Assembly: GCA_013215055.1 (NCBI GenBank)
Contig: JABSRQ010000009.1
Coordinates: 1-64,000 of the forward strand
DNA: 64,000 nt
Direction: 5' to 3'
Source: Pseudomonadales bacterium
GTDB lineage: Bacteria; Pseudomonadota; Gammaproteobacteria; Pseudomonadales; DT-91
Shown: in pieces, positions 44,974-54,755 of the stretch
Layout of the letters: each line of letters starts with the position of its first letter
Position numbering within the stretch: position 1 is the stretch's first letter
Translations under genes and position numbers: made by a program
Notes under the pieces: model-generated
What the model saw: the letters and a program-made list of their open reading frames with translations, nothing else
The model's database searches: none
Told to the model about the DNA's origin: nothing

Positions 44974-46359
44974 TTAACGTGTGCCCATTTTACGCAAGCT
45001 TGAAGGTGAGAAATATTTTTCACCTTTAGGTGCAGCGGTAAAATCGGAGGGGGCAGTTTCATTGACCAGACGTAAGGCGATATAAGCACCGGATTGTAAA
45101 TCATGGAACATTTGTGTACGTGCAACATAACCTTGAACATCATAAGCATATAAGGTATTTAAAATGCCGACACGCCATAGATCATCTCTGCCATCAAAAC
45201 TTTCTAATAACGCGATCTGCCAGCTGTCTTCATCAACATAGAAACGACGTTTTGCATAAACATGTCTAGCACCTTTTTTCAGTGTAGCTTCAACTACCCA
45301 AGTACGGTGTAATTCATAACGCATGAAATCAGGGTTGGCATGACCTTTTGGCAATAACTTATCGTAGCTAGTTTTTGCATCATCAAACTTGTAGTTATGG
45401 TAAGGAATATAAATTTCTTTTTTACCGATTAATTTCCATTCATATCTGTCCATCGCACCGTTGAAACCTAAAGAATCATCAACAGTTACCAATCCACCAG
45501 GGCCATCTGGCGTATCATAACCCACGGTTGGAGCACGACGTACACGCCGAGAACCTGGAATATAAACCCAGGCTTTACGCTCGTGTTCTACCTGATCCAA
45601 AGCTTCATGAACAATAGTCATCTGACCTTTTTGACGCTTGGGCTGCTCTACAGTTACATGGATCAGACCTGCATTGATACCGATTTCAGCATCAACTTTT
45701 CCAACAGGATTTTCCTTGTAAGAGTATGGAAATTCAAGCACGTATTTCTGTCTACGCATCTGTGTATTACCATTCAGGTAAACCGCCATATCATCCAGCA
45801 CACCTACGATAGTTGGCTGTGGGTGAATGGTACGTGCATTCCAGATAACTTCTGCACCATTTTGTGGGAACGGGAAAGGAGCACCACCGGTATAGTTTTT
45901 CAAACCATCAACACCATTAACAAATTCGGTCTTGGTGGCATTCCACTTGGTACGAGCTTCAACCAGGTCGTTGAACTTGCCATCACGGTGAGTCGGATAG
46001 ACGTTCATAACGAAGGTATCAGGGAACTTATTAAATAAGGCTTTTTGGCCGTCACTTAATTTATCCGCATATTTTGAAAAATTAGCAGAAGTGATACGTA
46101 AAACAAGTTTTTCAGCTGCATAGGGATCGGGATAAATATCACCGCTGCCAGAATATTTCATGCCGCTGGGTGCAGCTTTCATAGAGCCACTCCATGCAGG
46201 AATAGAACCATCCGCATTAGCTTTAACTTCTGCCCCCATAGGGGTGAACTCAGCCCCGCCTAATTTTTCTGCCTGGCTTGCATCAACCTTGGCATGCGCC
46301 ATGGTTGCAATCAATCCACAGCTAAGCAGAGCACTGGCTACCAGCATATTCAATTTCAT
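44974..46359 (-). CDS. DUF1329 family outer-membrane/periplasmic protein
   Basis: I place the start at ATG 46359 (461 residues), because GGAG lies 7 bases upstream and a signal peptide begins there (MKLNMLVASALLSCGLIATM, then AHA cleavage). The longer frame to 46521 adds 54 residues without a signal. The mature protein has the DUF1329 features: LGGAEFTPMGAE near the start, YIPGSRRVRRAP, and RFYVDEDSWQIAL in the LolB/RseB-like beta fold. In other bacteria these genes often neighbour DUF1302 genes and export systems for hydrophobic compounds; no DUF1302 gene is present here. The exact function is unknown. Confidence 0.88.
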   Translation of the reverse strand: MKLNMLVASALLSCGLIATMAHAKVDASQAEKLGGAEFTPMGAEVKANADGSIPAWSGSMKAAPSGMKYSGSGDIYPDPYAAEKLVLRITSANFSKYADKLSDGQKALFNKFPDTFVMNVYPTHRDGKFNDLVEARTKWNATKTEFVNGVDGLKNYTGGAPFPFPQNGAEVIWNARTIHPQPTIVGVLDDMAVYLNGNTQMRRQKYVLEFPYSYKENPVGKVDAEIGINAGLIHVTVEQPKRQKGQMTIVHEALDQVEHERKAWVYIPGSRRVRRAPTVGYDTPDGPGGLVTVDDSLGFNGAMDRYEWKLIGKKEIYIPYHNYKFDDAKTSYDKLLPKGHANPDFMRYELHRTWVVEATLKKGARHVYAKRRFYVDEDSWQIALLESFDGRDDLWRVGILNTLYAYDVQGYVARTQMFHDLQSGAYIALRLVNETAPSDFTAAPKGEKYFSPSSLRKMGTR

Positions 46360-46674
46360 AAATATCTCCGTTAAAGACGATGTTTTTACTATTTGCAGCC
46401 TTATATACAGCACAAAACGTATAAACGTCAGAGGGGGCAAATTTGTTAGGCGCATATTGTAACCAGATAATTTGCTTTGGCTAGTGTTAGGCTGGAATTT
46501 ATTGATGATAATGTGAATCAAATACCTTTAATTCAAGCAGACAAACAGGCACGCTATTAAGAAGGCCTATAAATCACTATAGAAGTAAACAATTCATGCG
46601 CCAAGTTGGTATAGAATTGTAGTGCTTAACACCCGCTCAGTTTATACTGCCAGCTTTTACCAAACGAGCACCCC
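46360..46674. promoter_or_regulatory. Divergent intergenic region
   Basis: 315 bases between the DUF1329 gene and the antiporter gene, transcribed apart, so both promoters should lie here. I see no terminator, clear operator or riboswitch. Confidence 0.4.
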
Positions 46675-47640
46675 ATGTTATTCGCCACTATTGCTATTAT
46701 TCTAGGGTTTATTGCCCTGATATGGAGTGCAGACCGTTTTATTGCCGGCGCGTCCTCTTTAGCCTTTCAATGGGGCATGTCTAAATTATTGATCGGTTTA
46801 ACCATTGTCGCCTTTGGTACCTCAGCGCCGGAAATTTTGGTATCGCTGTTTGCCAGCCTCGATGGCTCCGGCGATTTAGCCGTGGGTAATGCATTAGGCT
46901 CCAATATCACCAATGTAGGCCTGGTTTTGGGGGTCACCGCCTTTGTCGCTGCCATACCGGTCACCAGCCAATTGATAAAAGCCGAATTACCTATTTTAAT
47001 CCTGGTGATGGCCGTTTCAGGTTTTGTGCTTTATGACAACGAGATCAGCTTAGGTAATAGCCTACTCTTGCTTGCGGGCCTATGCCTGTTTTTAGGTTAT
47101 TTATTTCGCCAACAGAAGAAAGGCAATATCGATGAGTCGGTGGAAGACGATGAAGAGATGGCACATTTCACCGGTTTAACAGGTAAAAAAGTCTGGTTGA
47201 ACTTCTTTGGCGGTTTAATTATTTTATTAATCAGTGCCCAGGTATTGGTTACCAATGCGGTGGTCATTGCGACCCATTTTGGTATCTCTGAATTAATTAT
47301 AGGCTTAACCGTAGTTGCCGTAGGCACCAGTTTACCGGAACTGGCAGCCTCGATATCCAGCGCCAGACACGGCCACCATGAAATAGCCTTTGGCAATGTT
47401 ATAGGCTCCAATATATTTAACTTGCTTGTGGTGATGGCGATACCTGGTTTTATCAGCACCGAAGTGATTGAACCTGCGGTTTTCACCCGTGATTACCTGG
47501 CCATGGTTCTGATCAGCGGCCTGTGGATTTTATTGATGGGTATCGCGCTATTACGTAAAAAGCCCTTTGGCAAAGGCGCTGGAGCTTTATTATTAGCCAG
47601 TTATGGCCTTTATTATTTCGTGTTATACCAACAACTATAA
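46675..47640 (+). CDS. yrbG: Calcium/sodium antiporter (YrbG family)
   Basis: A 321-residue inner-membrane cation/Ca2+ exchanger. It has the two inverted alpha-repeats: GTSAPEILVSL in the first half and GTSLPELAASI followed by GNVIGSNIFN in the second. Between them is an acidic cytoplasmic loop (VEDDEEMAHF). About ten membrane segments are visible. It stands first in the Kdo/LPS-transport gene row, as in E. coli, although its transport role is separate from LPS. kdsD begins 13 bases after its stop. Confidence 0.92.
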   Translation: MLFATIAIILGFIALIWSADRFIAGASSLAFQWGMSKLLIGLTIVAFGTSAPEILVSLFASLDGSGDLAVGNALGSNITNVGLVLGVTAFVAAIPVTSQLIKAELPILILVMAVSGFVLYDNEISLGNSLLLLAGLCLFLGYLFRQQKKGNIDESVEDDEEMAHFTGLTGKKVWLNFFGGLIILLISAQVLVTNAVVIATHFGISELIIGLTVVAVGTSLPELAASISSARHGHHEIAFGNVIGSNIFNLLVVMAIPGFISTEVIEPAVFTRDYLAMVLISGLWILLMGIALLRKKPFGKGAGALLLASYGLYYFVLYQQL

Positions 47641-47653
47641 ACGTGAAACTGCT

Positions 47654-48622
47654 ATGACACATTCATTCATTGAATCAGCACAGAACACCCTCACTATTGA
47701 AATCGATGCCGTCACTGCGCTTAAAAACCGCATCGATGATGATTTTGTGAGCGCCTGTGAAATACTTTTACAGTGCCAGGGCCGCGTGGTTGTCACCGGC
47801 ATGGGGAAATCTGGACATATCGCCAATAAGATAGCCGCCACACTGGCCAGTACCGGCACACCGGCATTTTTTGTTCACCCCGGAGAAGCCAGTCATGGTG
47901 ATTTAGGCATGATCACCTCACAGGATGTGGTTTTGGCATTGTCCAATTCAGGCAGCACAGCTGAAATTCTAACCATCGTACCTTTAATCAAACGCATGGG
48001 AGCCAAGTTAATTAGCATGACCGGCGATGCCAATTCCCCATTAGCCGAGGCCTCCGAAGTACATCTGGATGCCAGCGTGGCACGTGAGGCCTGTCCACAC
48101 GATCTTGCACCCACCTCCAGCACAACGGTTTCATTGGTGTTAGGCGATACACTGGCGGTGGCCTTATTGGAAGCCCGTGGCTTTACCCCGGAAGATTTTG
48201 CGTTCTCGCATCCCGGTGGCGCTCTGGGGCGTAAACTCCTGCTTAAAGTGTCAGACATCATGCACAAAGGCGCTGAAATCCCCTGTGTGGATGACGATGC
48301 ATTAATTCAAGATGCATTGTTTGAAATGAGCAGCAAGGGGTTAGGCATGACCACCATCTTAAGTGCAGAAGGCGTATTACTGGGTATTTTTACCGATGGT
48401 GATTTACGCCGCTGCCTGGATATCGGTTATGACATGAAGACAACCCCTATCACTAGTGTGATGAGCAAAACTTGTAAAACCATTATTGACGATATGTTAG
48501 CGGTGGAATCCTTGAACATCATGGAGAGCAGCAGCATTACCTCGCTGGTTGTCACCGATGATCAACGCCATCCCGTCGGTGTTATTCATTTACACGATAT
48601 ATTAAAAGCAGGTGTTGCCTAA
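47654..48622 (+). CDS. kdsD: Arabinose-5-phosphate isomerase
   Basis: I use ATG 47654 (MTHSFIESAQ, 322 residues); the earlier ATG at 47603 would overlap the antiporter gene. The N-terminal SIS domain (VVTGMGKSGHIANKIAATL, later HPGEASHGDLGM and SNSGSTAEI) is followed by two CBS domains. The enzyme converts ribulose-5-phosphate to arabinose-5-phosphate, the first step of Kdo synthesis for LPS. The length fits the E. coli enzyme (328). The next gene is lptC, 15 bases on; the kdsC phosphatase gene that usually follows is missing. Confidence 0.95.
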   Translation: MTHSFIESAQNTLTIEIDAVTALKNRIDDDFVSACEILLQCQGRVVVTGMGKSGHIANKIAATLASTGTPAFFVHPGEASHGDLGMITSQDVVLALSNSGSTAEILTIVPLIKRMGAKLISMTGDANSPLAEASEVHLDASVAREACPHDLAPTSSTTVSLVLGDTLAVALLEARGFTPEDFAFSHPGGALGRKLLLKVSDIMHKGAEIPCVDDDALIQDALFEMSSKGLGMTTILSAEGVLLGIFTDGDLRRCLDIGYDMKTTPITSVMSKTCKTIIDDMLAVESLNIMESSSITSLVVTDDQRHPVGVIHLHDILKAGVA

Positions 48623-48637
48623 ATACGGCGACGAAAG

Positions 48638-49201
48638 ATGATGCGTACACGCTACTTTTTTATATTACTTTTTGCTATTGGTCTGTTTGCCAGTTATTAC
48701 GGCCATCAGTTGACCGGACGGGAAACGGTTAAACACAGCCGCGGCACAGAAAAGACTATAGAAGCTTACCTTACTCATTCTCGCAGCAGTCAACTGGATG
48801 AACGCGGACAGCTAAGCAGCACAGTCACGGCACAAAAAACCGAAAAGTTTAGCCAGAATCAACTATTGGTCATCACTCAGCCAAACATCAGTTTCTATGA
48901 ACAGGCTCAGCCATGGCATTTATCCGCCAATACGGCCAACTTCGATAAAAACAACAATACCATCCTGTTACAAGATAATGTCAGGTTTTATAGCGATGAT
49001 AAAAAAGCCCAATTAAGCACAAGCTCGTTGATCATTAATAACGATCAACATACCGCTTTTACTGATGCCCCCGTGAACATAAAAATAAATCAAAGTCAGA
49101 CAGATGCCACAGGTATCACCATCAACATGCAAGATCAAAGCATATTGCTACCGGCCCATGTAAAAACCACGATACGACCTCACAGAGGGAAAGCAAGATG
49201 A
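48638..49201 (+). CDS. lptC: LPS export protein LptC
   Basis: A 187-residue bitopic inner-membrane protein: one N-terminal membrane helix (YFFILLFAIGLFASYYG), then a periplasmic beta-jellyroll with the YLTHSRSSQLDERGQL and PWHLSANTANFDKNNNTI segments typical of LptC. It receives LPS from LptB2FG and passes it to LptA. Its stop overlaps the lptA start (ATGA), so the two are coupled. Confidence 0.92.
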   Translation: MMRTRYFFILLFAIGLFASYYGHQLTGRETVKHSRGTEKTIEAYLTHSRSSQLDERGQLSSTVTAQKTEKFSQNQLLVITQPNISFYEQAQPWHLSANTANFDKNNNTILLQDNVRFYSDDKKAQLSTSSLIINNDQHTAFTDAPVNIKINQSQTDATGITINMQDQSILLPAHVKTTIRPHRGKAR

Positions 49202-49740
49202 CCTTACAAGCCCTGCCTACATTGCTAACAAGCTTGCTTGTCAGCCTTTTGGTTTTTTGTATCAACAGCACACTGGCACTGGAAAGCGATCAACATCAGA
49301 TGATTAAGATCCAGGCTGACAGTGCCTACCACAATGAAAAGAAAGGCCTGACCATCTATAAGGGCAAAGTTGAACTGCAGCAAGGCAGCCTTAAAATCCA
49401 GGCCGATAAAATCACCATAAACACCGATAATAATGGTGATGTCAGCAGTTTAACTGCATTGGGAACACCTGCAAAACTGGAACAAAAACCCGCTTTAGAC
49501 CAAGATAAAGTCTATGGCCGGGCCAATTTAATCCGCTATGACATCCATAAAAGCAAGATGACACTTAAAGGCAACGCCCATATTAAACAGGGGCAGGCCG
49601 AACTTAATAGCGACAATATCGTCTATTTAGCGAACCAACAAATATTTAAAGCTGAACGCGACAAAAACAGTAAAAATCAAAAAACCAAGCGTGTGCAGAT
49701 GATTATTCCTCCGAAAAAACGCAGCACTGAAGAAAAATAA
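49198..49740 (+). CDS. lptA: LPS periplasmic bridge protein LptA
   Basis: A 180-residue protein with a signal peptide ending near NSTLA. The mature part has the OstA-like beta-jellyroll ([34 protein letters not shown], and later [17 protein letters not shown]). LptA oligomers form the periplasmic bridge that carries LPS to LptDE. The gene overlaps lptC and ends one base before lptB. Confidence 0.94.
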   Translation: MTLQALPTLLTSLLVSLLVFCINSTLALESDQHQMIKIQADSAYHNEKKGLTIYKGKVELQQGSLKIQADKITINTDNNGDVSSLTALGTPAKLEQKPALDQDKVYGRANLIRYDIHKSKMTLKGNAHIKQGQAELNSDNIVYLANQQIFKAERDKNSKNQKTKRVQMIIPPKKRSTEEK

Positions 49741-49741
49741 C

Positions 49742-50467
49742 ATGGCAATTTTAGCAGCGAAAAACATCGCCAAAAGCTATAAAGGCAGAGCGGTCGTTAA
49801 AGATGTTTCTATACAAGTAGAAACAGGACAAATCGTCGGCCTGTTAGGCCCCAATGGTGCGGGTAAAACAACCTGTTTCTATATGATCGTAGGCATTGTT
49901 GCCGCCGATAAAGGCGAAATCACCATCGATGGCGAAAACATCACCCATCTGCCGATTCATGGTCGCGCCAAAAAAGGCATAGGTTACCTGCCACAGGAAG
50001 CCTCTATCTTTAGAAAACTCTCGGTAGAAGATAATATTTTAGCCGTGTTAGAAACCCGTAAAGACATCAATAAAAAACAAAAACGCCAATTGATGGAAGA
50101 CTTGCTACGTGAATTTAATATCACTCATATTCGTAAAAGTATGGGCATGGCGCTATCCGGTGGTGAGCGCAGGCGCGCAGAAATTGCCAGAGCCCTGGCC
50201 GTGGATCCCGATTTCATTCTGCTGGATGAACCTTTTGCCGGGGTAGATCCGATATCGATTGGTGATATAAAAAACATCATTCTGCATTTACAAAGTAAAA
50301 ATATCGGTGTCTTGATCACCGACCATAATGTGCGTGAAACCCTGGATATCTGCGAACAAGCTTATATTGTGGGTGAAGGCACAATCATAGCCCAAGGGGA
50401 TGCCGAAACCGTGCTCAACAATCAAAAAGTCAAAGATATCTATCTAGGTGAGCAATTTACCCTGTAA
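49742..50467 (+). CDS. lptB: LPS export ATPase LptB
   Basis: A 241-residue ABC ATPase with Walker A ([16 protein letters not shown]), signature ([16 protein letters not shown]), Walker B ([13 protein letters not shown]) and the H-loop in [10 protein letters not shown]. These match LptB, which powers LPS extraction by LptFG. It follows lptA by one base. Confidence 0.96.
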   Translation: MAILAAKNIAKSYKGRAVVKDVSIQVETGQIVGLLGPNGAGKTTCFYMIVGIVAADKGEITIDGENITHLPIHGRAKKGIGYLPQEASIFRKLSVEDNILAVLETRKDINKKQKRQLMEDLLREFNITHIRKSMGMALSGGERRRAEIARALAVDPDFILLDEPFAGVDPISIGDIKNIILHLQSKNIGVLITDHNVRETLDICEQAYIVGEGTIIAQGDAETVLNNQKVKDIYLGEQFTL

Positions 50468-50737
50468 AAAACTTGTAGGCTCAATAACTTAACTGAAAAA
50501 ACAATTATTCCTTAAGTTTTGATTGCCTCTATTTTGCGCCGTAGCTACACTAAGATTATCACTTATGGAAAGGCTAACAGGATCCGGTCAGGGGAAAAAA
50601 CGCCAATAACTCGGTCATGGCTTAAGCGACTGAATCAGGGATGTAAAAACGCACTTAACATGCGCCCAGAGTTAACGATTTAGTTTACACAAAAATGATA
50701 TTTTAAGCGTTTAAATGACAAGGTTGGCACCACAGAT

Positions 50738-52297
50738 ATGAAGCAAACACTGCAATTAAAATTAGGCCAGCAACTGAAGATGACACCTCAGTTGCAGCAG
50801 GCCATCCGCTTATTGCAGCTCTCCACATTGGACCTTCAGCAGGAGATACAAGAAGCTTTAGACAGCAACCCCATGCTTGAGGTCAGCGAAGAAAACGAAG
50901 AACTCAGCAGCTCCGAGACCAGCGACACCGGCGATTTAGCCAGCAATAGCGACAAACCCGAATTGACCAGCGCTGACAACCAGACATCACCTAATAACGA
51001 TGCCAGCGATTCCAGCGATGGCGCAAATAACAATACCGATTCATTAGAAACTGCGGCCGACTTTGACAGTGCCGAACAATGGCAGGAACAAATCCCCACC
51101 GACCTTAGCGTTGATACCCAATGGGATGATATTTATACCAACTCGCCGATGCCAAGCCAGGCATCAAACAGTGATAACGACTTTGATTTTGACAGTAAAA
51201 ACAGCTCAACTGAGACCCTGCAAGATCAACTGATGTGGCAGCTCAACCTGACCTCCCTGGTAGAAAGCGATAGGGTTATTGCCACGGCTATCATCGATGC
51301 GATAGAGCCTACAGGTTTACTGGGCACCGAGCCAGACAACATTTTCACCCCTCTGTCTGAGACCATGGATATAGACTTCGAAGAATTTGAAGCCGTACGC
51401 CAACTGATTCAACAATTTGAACCCATAGGTGTTGCCAGCAAAGATTTACGGGAATGTTTATTGGTCCAACTTGCCCAATTCCCGGATAAAACACCTTTTT
51501 TAAACGATGCACGATTAATCGTTGATCGCTATTTAAATCTGCTTGGCAGCCATGATTATGCCCAATTAAAACGCCGCACTAAATTTAAAGAAGGCCGCCT
51601 TAAAGAATCCATAGAACTGATTCAATCGCTAACCCCTCATCCTGGAGACAGCATCGATAGCGGCACCACCGAATATATTGTGCCCGATGTTTTTGTCAAA
51701 AAATCAGAAGGCCGCTGGACCGTAGAGCTGAATCAAGACTCAGCGCCTAAAATTCGTATCAACGATAATTATTCATCCTTGGTAAAACGGGCCGACAACA
51801 GTGATGACAATAACTTCCTGCGTAATAATTTACAGGAAGCACGCTGGTTTATTAAAAGCCTGCAAAGCCGCAATGAAACCTTGATGAAGGTCTCAGCCAA
51901 GATTGTTGAATACCAATTAGGGTTTTTTGAATACGGCGAAGAAGCCATGAAACCGCTGGTCTTACATGATATTGCCGAAGCGATTGAGATGCATGAATCC
52001 ACCATCTCTAGGGTGACCACAAGAAAATATATGCATACGCCAAGGGGTATTTTTGAGCTGAAATATTTCTTCTCCAGTCATGTCAGCACTAATGAAGGTG
52101 GAGAATGTTCCTCTACCGCGATTCGAGCAATGATTAAAAAAATGATCGCCAATGAAAACACCAAAAAACCGCTTAGCGATAATAAAATCGCAACCTTGCT
52201 GGTTGAACAAGACATACAGGTCGCGCGTAGAACCGTAGCCAAATACCGGGAGTCTATGGCTATCCCGCCGTCAAATGAGCGAAAACGCTTAGCATAA
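50738..52297 (+). CDS. rpoN: RNA polymerase sigma-54 factor
   Basis: A 519-residue sigma-54. Region I is Gln/Leu-rich ([20 protein letters not shown]), region II is acidic and Ser/Asn-rich (about 45-145), then come the core-binding domain, the helix-turn-helix and the RpoN box ([10 protein letters not shown]) near the C-terminus. It directs transcription of genes with -24/-12 promoters that need enhancer-binding activators. It is followed by hpf, ptsN, rapZ and ptsO, the usual order. 270 bases separate it from lptB, enough for its own promoter. Confidence 0.96.
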   Translation: MKQTLQLKLGQQLKMTPQLQQAIRLLQLSTLDLQQEIQEALDSNPMLEVSEENEELSSSETSDTGDLASNSDKPELTSADNQTSPNNDASDSSDGANNNTDSLETAADFDSAEQWQEQIPTDLSVDTQWDDIYTNSPMPSQASNSDNDFDFDSKNSSTETLQDQLMWQLNLTSLVESDRVIATAIIDAIEPTGLLGTEPDNIFTPLSETMDIDFEEFEAVRQLIQQFEPIGVASKDLRECLLVQLAQFPDKTPFLNDARLIVDRYLNLLGSHDYAQLKRRTKFKEGRLKESIELIQSLTPHPGDSIDSGTTEYIVPDVFVKKSEGRWTVELNQDSAPKIRINDNYSSLVKRADNSDDNNFLRNNLQEARWFIKSLQSRNETLMKVSAKIVEYQLGFFEYGEEAMKPLVLHDIAEAIEMHESTISRVTTRKYMHTPRGIFELKYFFSSHVSTNEGGECSSTAIRAMIKKMIANENTKKPLSDNKIATLLVEQDIQVARRTVAKYRESMAIPPSNERKRLA

Positions 52298-52431
52298 AGT
52301 CTATTGATACCATCGCTAAGTAACGGAATTAAAAAACAGGGAGCTAAAGAAGCCTAAGGAGTAAAAAAGCAGCAACTTTCAGTATAAAAATACTGATAAC
52401 CCATTGCATTTAATCCGACTAGGAGAGACAT

Positions 52432-52734
52432 ATGCAGATCAACATCACCGGTCACCACGTTGATATCACCCCCCCCATGCGTGAATACGTCACCTCTAAA
52501 ATGAGTAAACTGGAACGCCATTCCGATCATATCACCAAAGCACAGGTCACTCTTTGTGTAGAAAAAGACCGGCAAAAAGCCGAAGCCTCCATACAGCTTG
52601 CCGGCAATGATATCTTTGCTCACTGTGAATCAGCCGATATGTACGCCTCCATTGATACTTTGTTAGATAAGCTGGATAGGCAGGTACTGAAACATAAAGA
52701 AAAAATCGTGAATCGGCGACAGAAAATAGCTTAA
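52432..52734 (+). CDS. hpf: Ribosome hibernation promoting factor (short form)
   Basis: A 100-residue protein with the HPF/YfiA fold (MQINITGHHVDITPPMREYV, later KAEASIQLAGNDIFAH). It is the short HPF type that helps 100S ribosome dimers form in stationary phase. A strong AGGAGA lies 6 bases before the ATG. It is in its usual place after rpoN. Confidence 0.95.
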   Translation: MQINITGHHVDITPPMREYVTSKMSKLERHSDHITKAQVTLCVEKDRQKAEASIQLAGNDIFAHCESADMYASIDTLLDKLDRQVLKHKEKIVNRRQKIA

Positions 52735-52945
52735 CTCTTTATAGCACTAGCAATTCACACGCCCTATTTGGCTAATTTCCCCATTTAGGGCGCATAATGT
52801 TCATTTAACTTAATCTTTTTACCCAAAGTCGTAAAACCCGTCTAAGCTCCTGTTATAAAAGAATCATGTTTTTAATAAAAAAACCTTGTGTCGCAGCTTG
52901 GGCACAGTAAAATGACCAACCGTTTTTGGACACGATGTTCTCTTT

Positions 52946-53392
52946 ATGACTATCGAAGACATTCTTACCAGAGAACGTACCTGTAGCAACATCAGTCTGA
53001 CCAGTAAAAAGCGGACTTTTGAATATATTGCTGATTTCTTAGCCAGGTCTGTTCCTGAAATTGATGCAGATGAGCTTTTTGAGCATCTGACACAGCGCGA
53101 GCAACTCGGCAGCACCGGCATAGGTAACGGTATTGCTATACCTCACTGTCGCTGTAGTAATGTCAGCCAAACAACCGGCGCACTCATCACCTTATGTGAG
53201 CCCGTAGACTTTGACTCCATTGACAATCACCCGGTTGATATCATCTTTGTTTTGCTGGTGCCTAAAGAGGCTACCGATGAACATCTGAAGACGTTAAGCC
53301 ACCTGGCCGAACATCTGGATAAAACCGAATTCCGTAATCAGCTGCGTAAAGCCAAAAGCAGTGAAGAGCTGTATCTCGCCGCCATTCAATAA
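52946..53392 (+). CDS. ptsN: Nitrogen PTS EIIA component
   Basis: A 148-residue EIIA-Ntr protein. The phosphorylated histidine lies in GNGIAIPHCR. It is the last acceptor of the nitrogen phosphotransferase chain (EI-Ntr, NPr, EIIA-Ntr) and regulates potassium and nitrogen functions. It lies between hpf and rapZ. Confidence 0.95.
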   Translation: MTIEDILTRERTCSNISLTSKKRTFEYIADFLARSVPEIDADELFEHLTQREQLGSTGIGNGIAIPHCRCSNVSQTTGALITLCEPVDFDSIDNHPVDIIFVLLVPKEATDEHLKTLSHLAEHLDKTEFRNQLRKAKSSEELYLAAIQ

Positions 53393-53478
53393 TGCCATAT
53401 TAGCTGTCACTACCCAATGGCAGCGATATGCGGTAATCTTAAAGAATCACTTTTTCTGCATAGAAACCAGGTTTAGCT

Positions 53479-54342
53479 ATGAAATTGGTTATCATCAGCG
53501 GTCGCTCAGGCTCAGGTAAAAGTAGTGCCTTAAATGTGCTGGAAGACACCGGCTTCTATTGCATAGATAACCTGCCAGCAGGTTTGCTTCCCGCTTTAGT
53601 GGCCCAATACAAACAAGACTCAGCCGACAGTAAACGCCTGGCCATCTGCATTGATGCACGTAATCACACCAAAGATATTGCCGCGCTAACCTCGGTTATT
53701 CAACAATTACCCAAAGAAGTATCGACCCAAGTTGTCTATCTGGACGCCAACGCTCCTACGTTAATTAAACGTTTCAGTGAAACCCGTAGAAAACACCCAC
53801 TGAGTGATGAAAACACCTCATTAAAGCAGGCGATAGATCAGGAGAGAATCGTCCTGGAGCCCATCGCCGCCATTGCCGATCTACACATCAATACCAATCA
53901 AATGAGCGTACACGATTTACGCAGCATGATTAAAAAACGCCTATGTAATGACTTACATGGCGAAAACATGTCAATTTTATTTATGTCTTTTGGCTTTAAA
54001 GGCGGCATACCTGTTGATGCCGATATTGTCTACGATGTACGTTGCCTACCTAATCCTTACTGGGAAGCCGAGTTACGCGAGTTCACCGGCCAACAGGCCC
54101 CAGTACAAAAATTTCTTGCGCAGCAGCAAGATGTACAGGAAATGTTTGATGATATCAGCCATTATCTAACCCGTTGGCTACCACGCTTTGAACGTAATAA
54201 TCGCAGCTATGTCACTATTGCCATAGGCTGTACGGGCGGAAAACATCGCTCCGTCTACTTGTCCGAACGCTTAAGCACTTATTTTCATCAACATTATAAA
54301 AACACCCAGGTCCATCATAGAGAACTGAATCGACTTAGCTGA
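53479..54342 (+). CDS. rapZ: RNase adapter RapZ
   Basis: A 287-residue protein with Walker A GRSGSGKSSAL, YCIDNLPAGLLP, and the C-terminal signature IGCTGGKHRSVYLSERL. RapZ binds small RNAs and controls glucosamine-6-phosphate synthesis in enterics; in other gammas the role is less clear. The length is typical. It stands between ptsN and ptsO. Confidence 0.95.
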   Translation: MKLVIISGRSGSGKSSALNVLEDTGFYCIDNLPAGLLPALVAQYKQDSADSKRLAICIDARNHTKDIAALTSVIQQLPKEVSTQVVYLDANAPTLIKRFSETRRKHPLSDENTSLKQAIDQERIVLEPIAAIADLHINTNQMSVHDLRSMIKKRLCNDLHGENMSILFMSFGFKGGIPVDADIVYDVRCLPNPYWEAELREFTGQQAPVQKFLAQQQDVQEMFDDISHYLTRWLPRFERNNRSYVTIAIGCTGGKHRSVYLSERLSTYFHQHYKNTQVHHRELNRLS

Positions 54343-54397
54343 CAAAACTAGGCTAAACTGAATCAAAAATCACAGTTATAACGGAAGATAAGCTGTC

Positions 54398-54667
54398 ATG
54401 CAGAGCAACGCCATCATCATCATCAACAAGTTGGGACTTCACGCCCGTGCCTCGGCAAAATTTGCAGCCTTGGCTAATGACTTCGAGGCCGCCATAGAAA
54501 TCAATAAAGACGGCAAAAACATCGATGGTAAAAGTATCATGCAGCTAATGATGTTAGCCGCCAACGTTGGCTCTGAAATCATTATCAACACCCAAGGCAA
54601 CGATGAAACCGAGGCGATGTCTGCACTGTGTGAACTTATCAACAACCGCTTTGATGAAGAAGAATAA
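54398..54667 (+). CDS. ptsO: Phosphocarrier protein NPr (HPr-like)
   Basis: An 89-residue HPr-family protein. The phosphorylated histidine lies in NKLGLHARASAKFAAL, and the second site region is DGKSIMQLMMLAA. It passes phosphate from EI-Ntr to EIIA-Ntr. GGAAG lies 11 bases before the ATG. Confidence 0.94.
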   Translation: MQSNAIIIINKLGLHARASAKFAALANDFEAAIEINKDGKNIDGKSIMQLMMLAANVGSEIIINTQGNDETEAMSALCELINNRFDEEE

Positions 54668-54755
54668 ATCCCGATTCAAGCACAGCAAGAGATTGTTAAT
54701 TCCGGCCTAATCTTGGATAATAGCGGCGAAAATCACCTCTGAACTGGCGCACACC

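Noticed and set aside
46360-46521. 54-residue N-terminal extension of the DUF1329 protein
   Set aside because: A good ribosome-binding site and signal peptide mark ATG 46359 as the start.
50720-50740. Sigma-54 -24/-12 promoter (TTGGCAC) just before rpoN
   Set aside because: The -24-like TTGGCAC is not followed by a TTGC box at the right distance and overlaps the translation start.
54668-54755. Magnesium riboswitch upstream of mgtE
   Set aside because: Only 88 bases lie between the genes and no M-box-like structure is visible.
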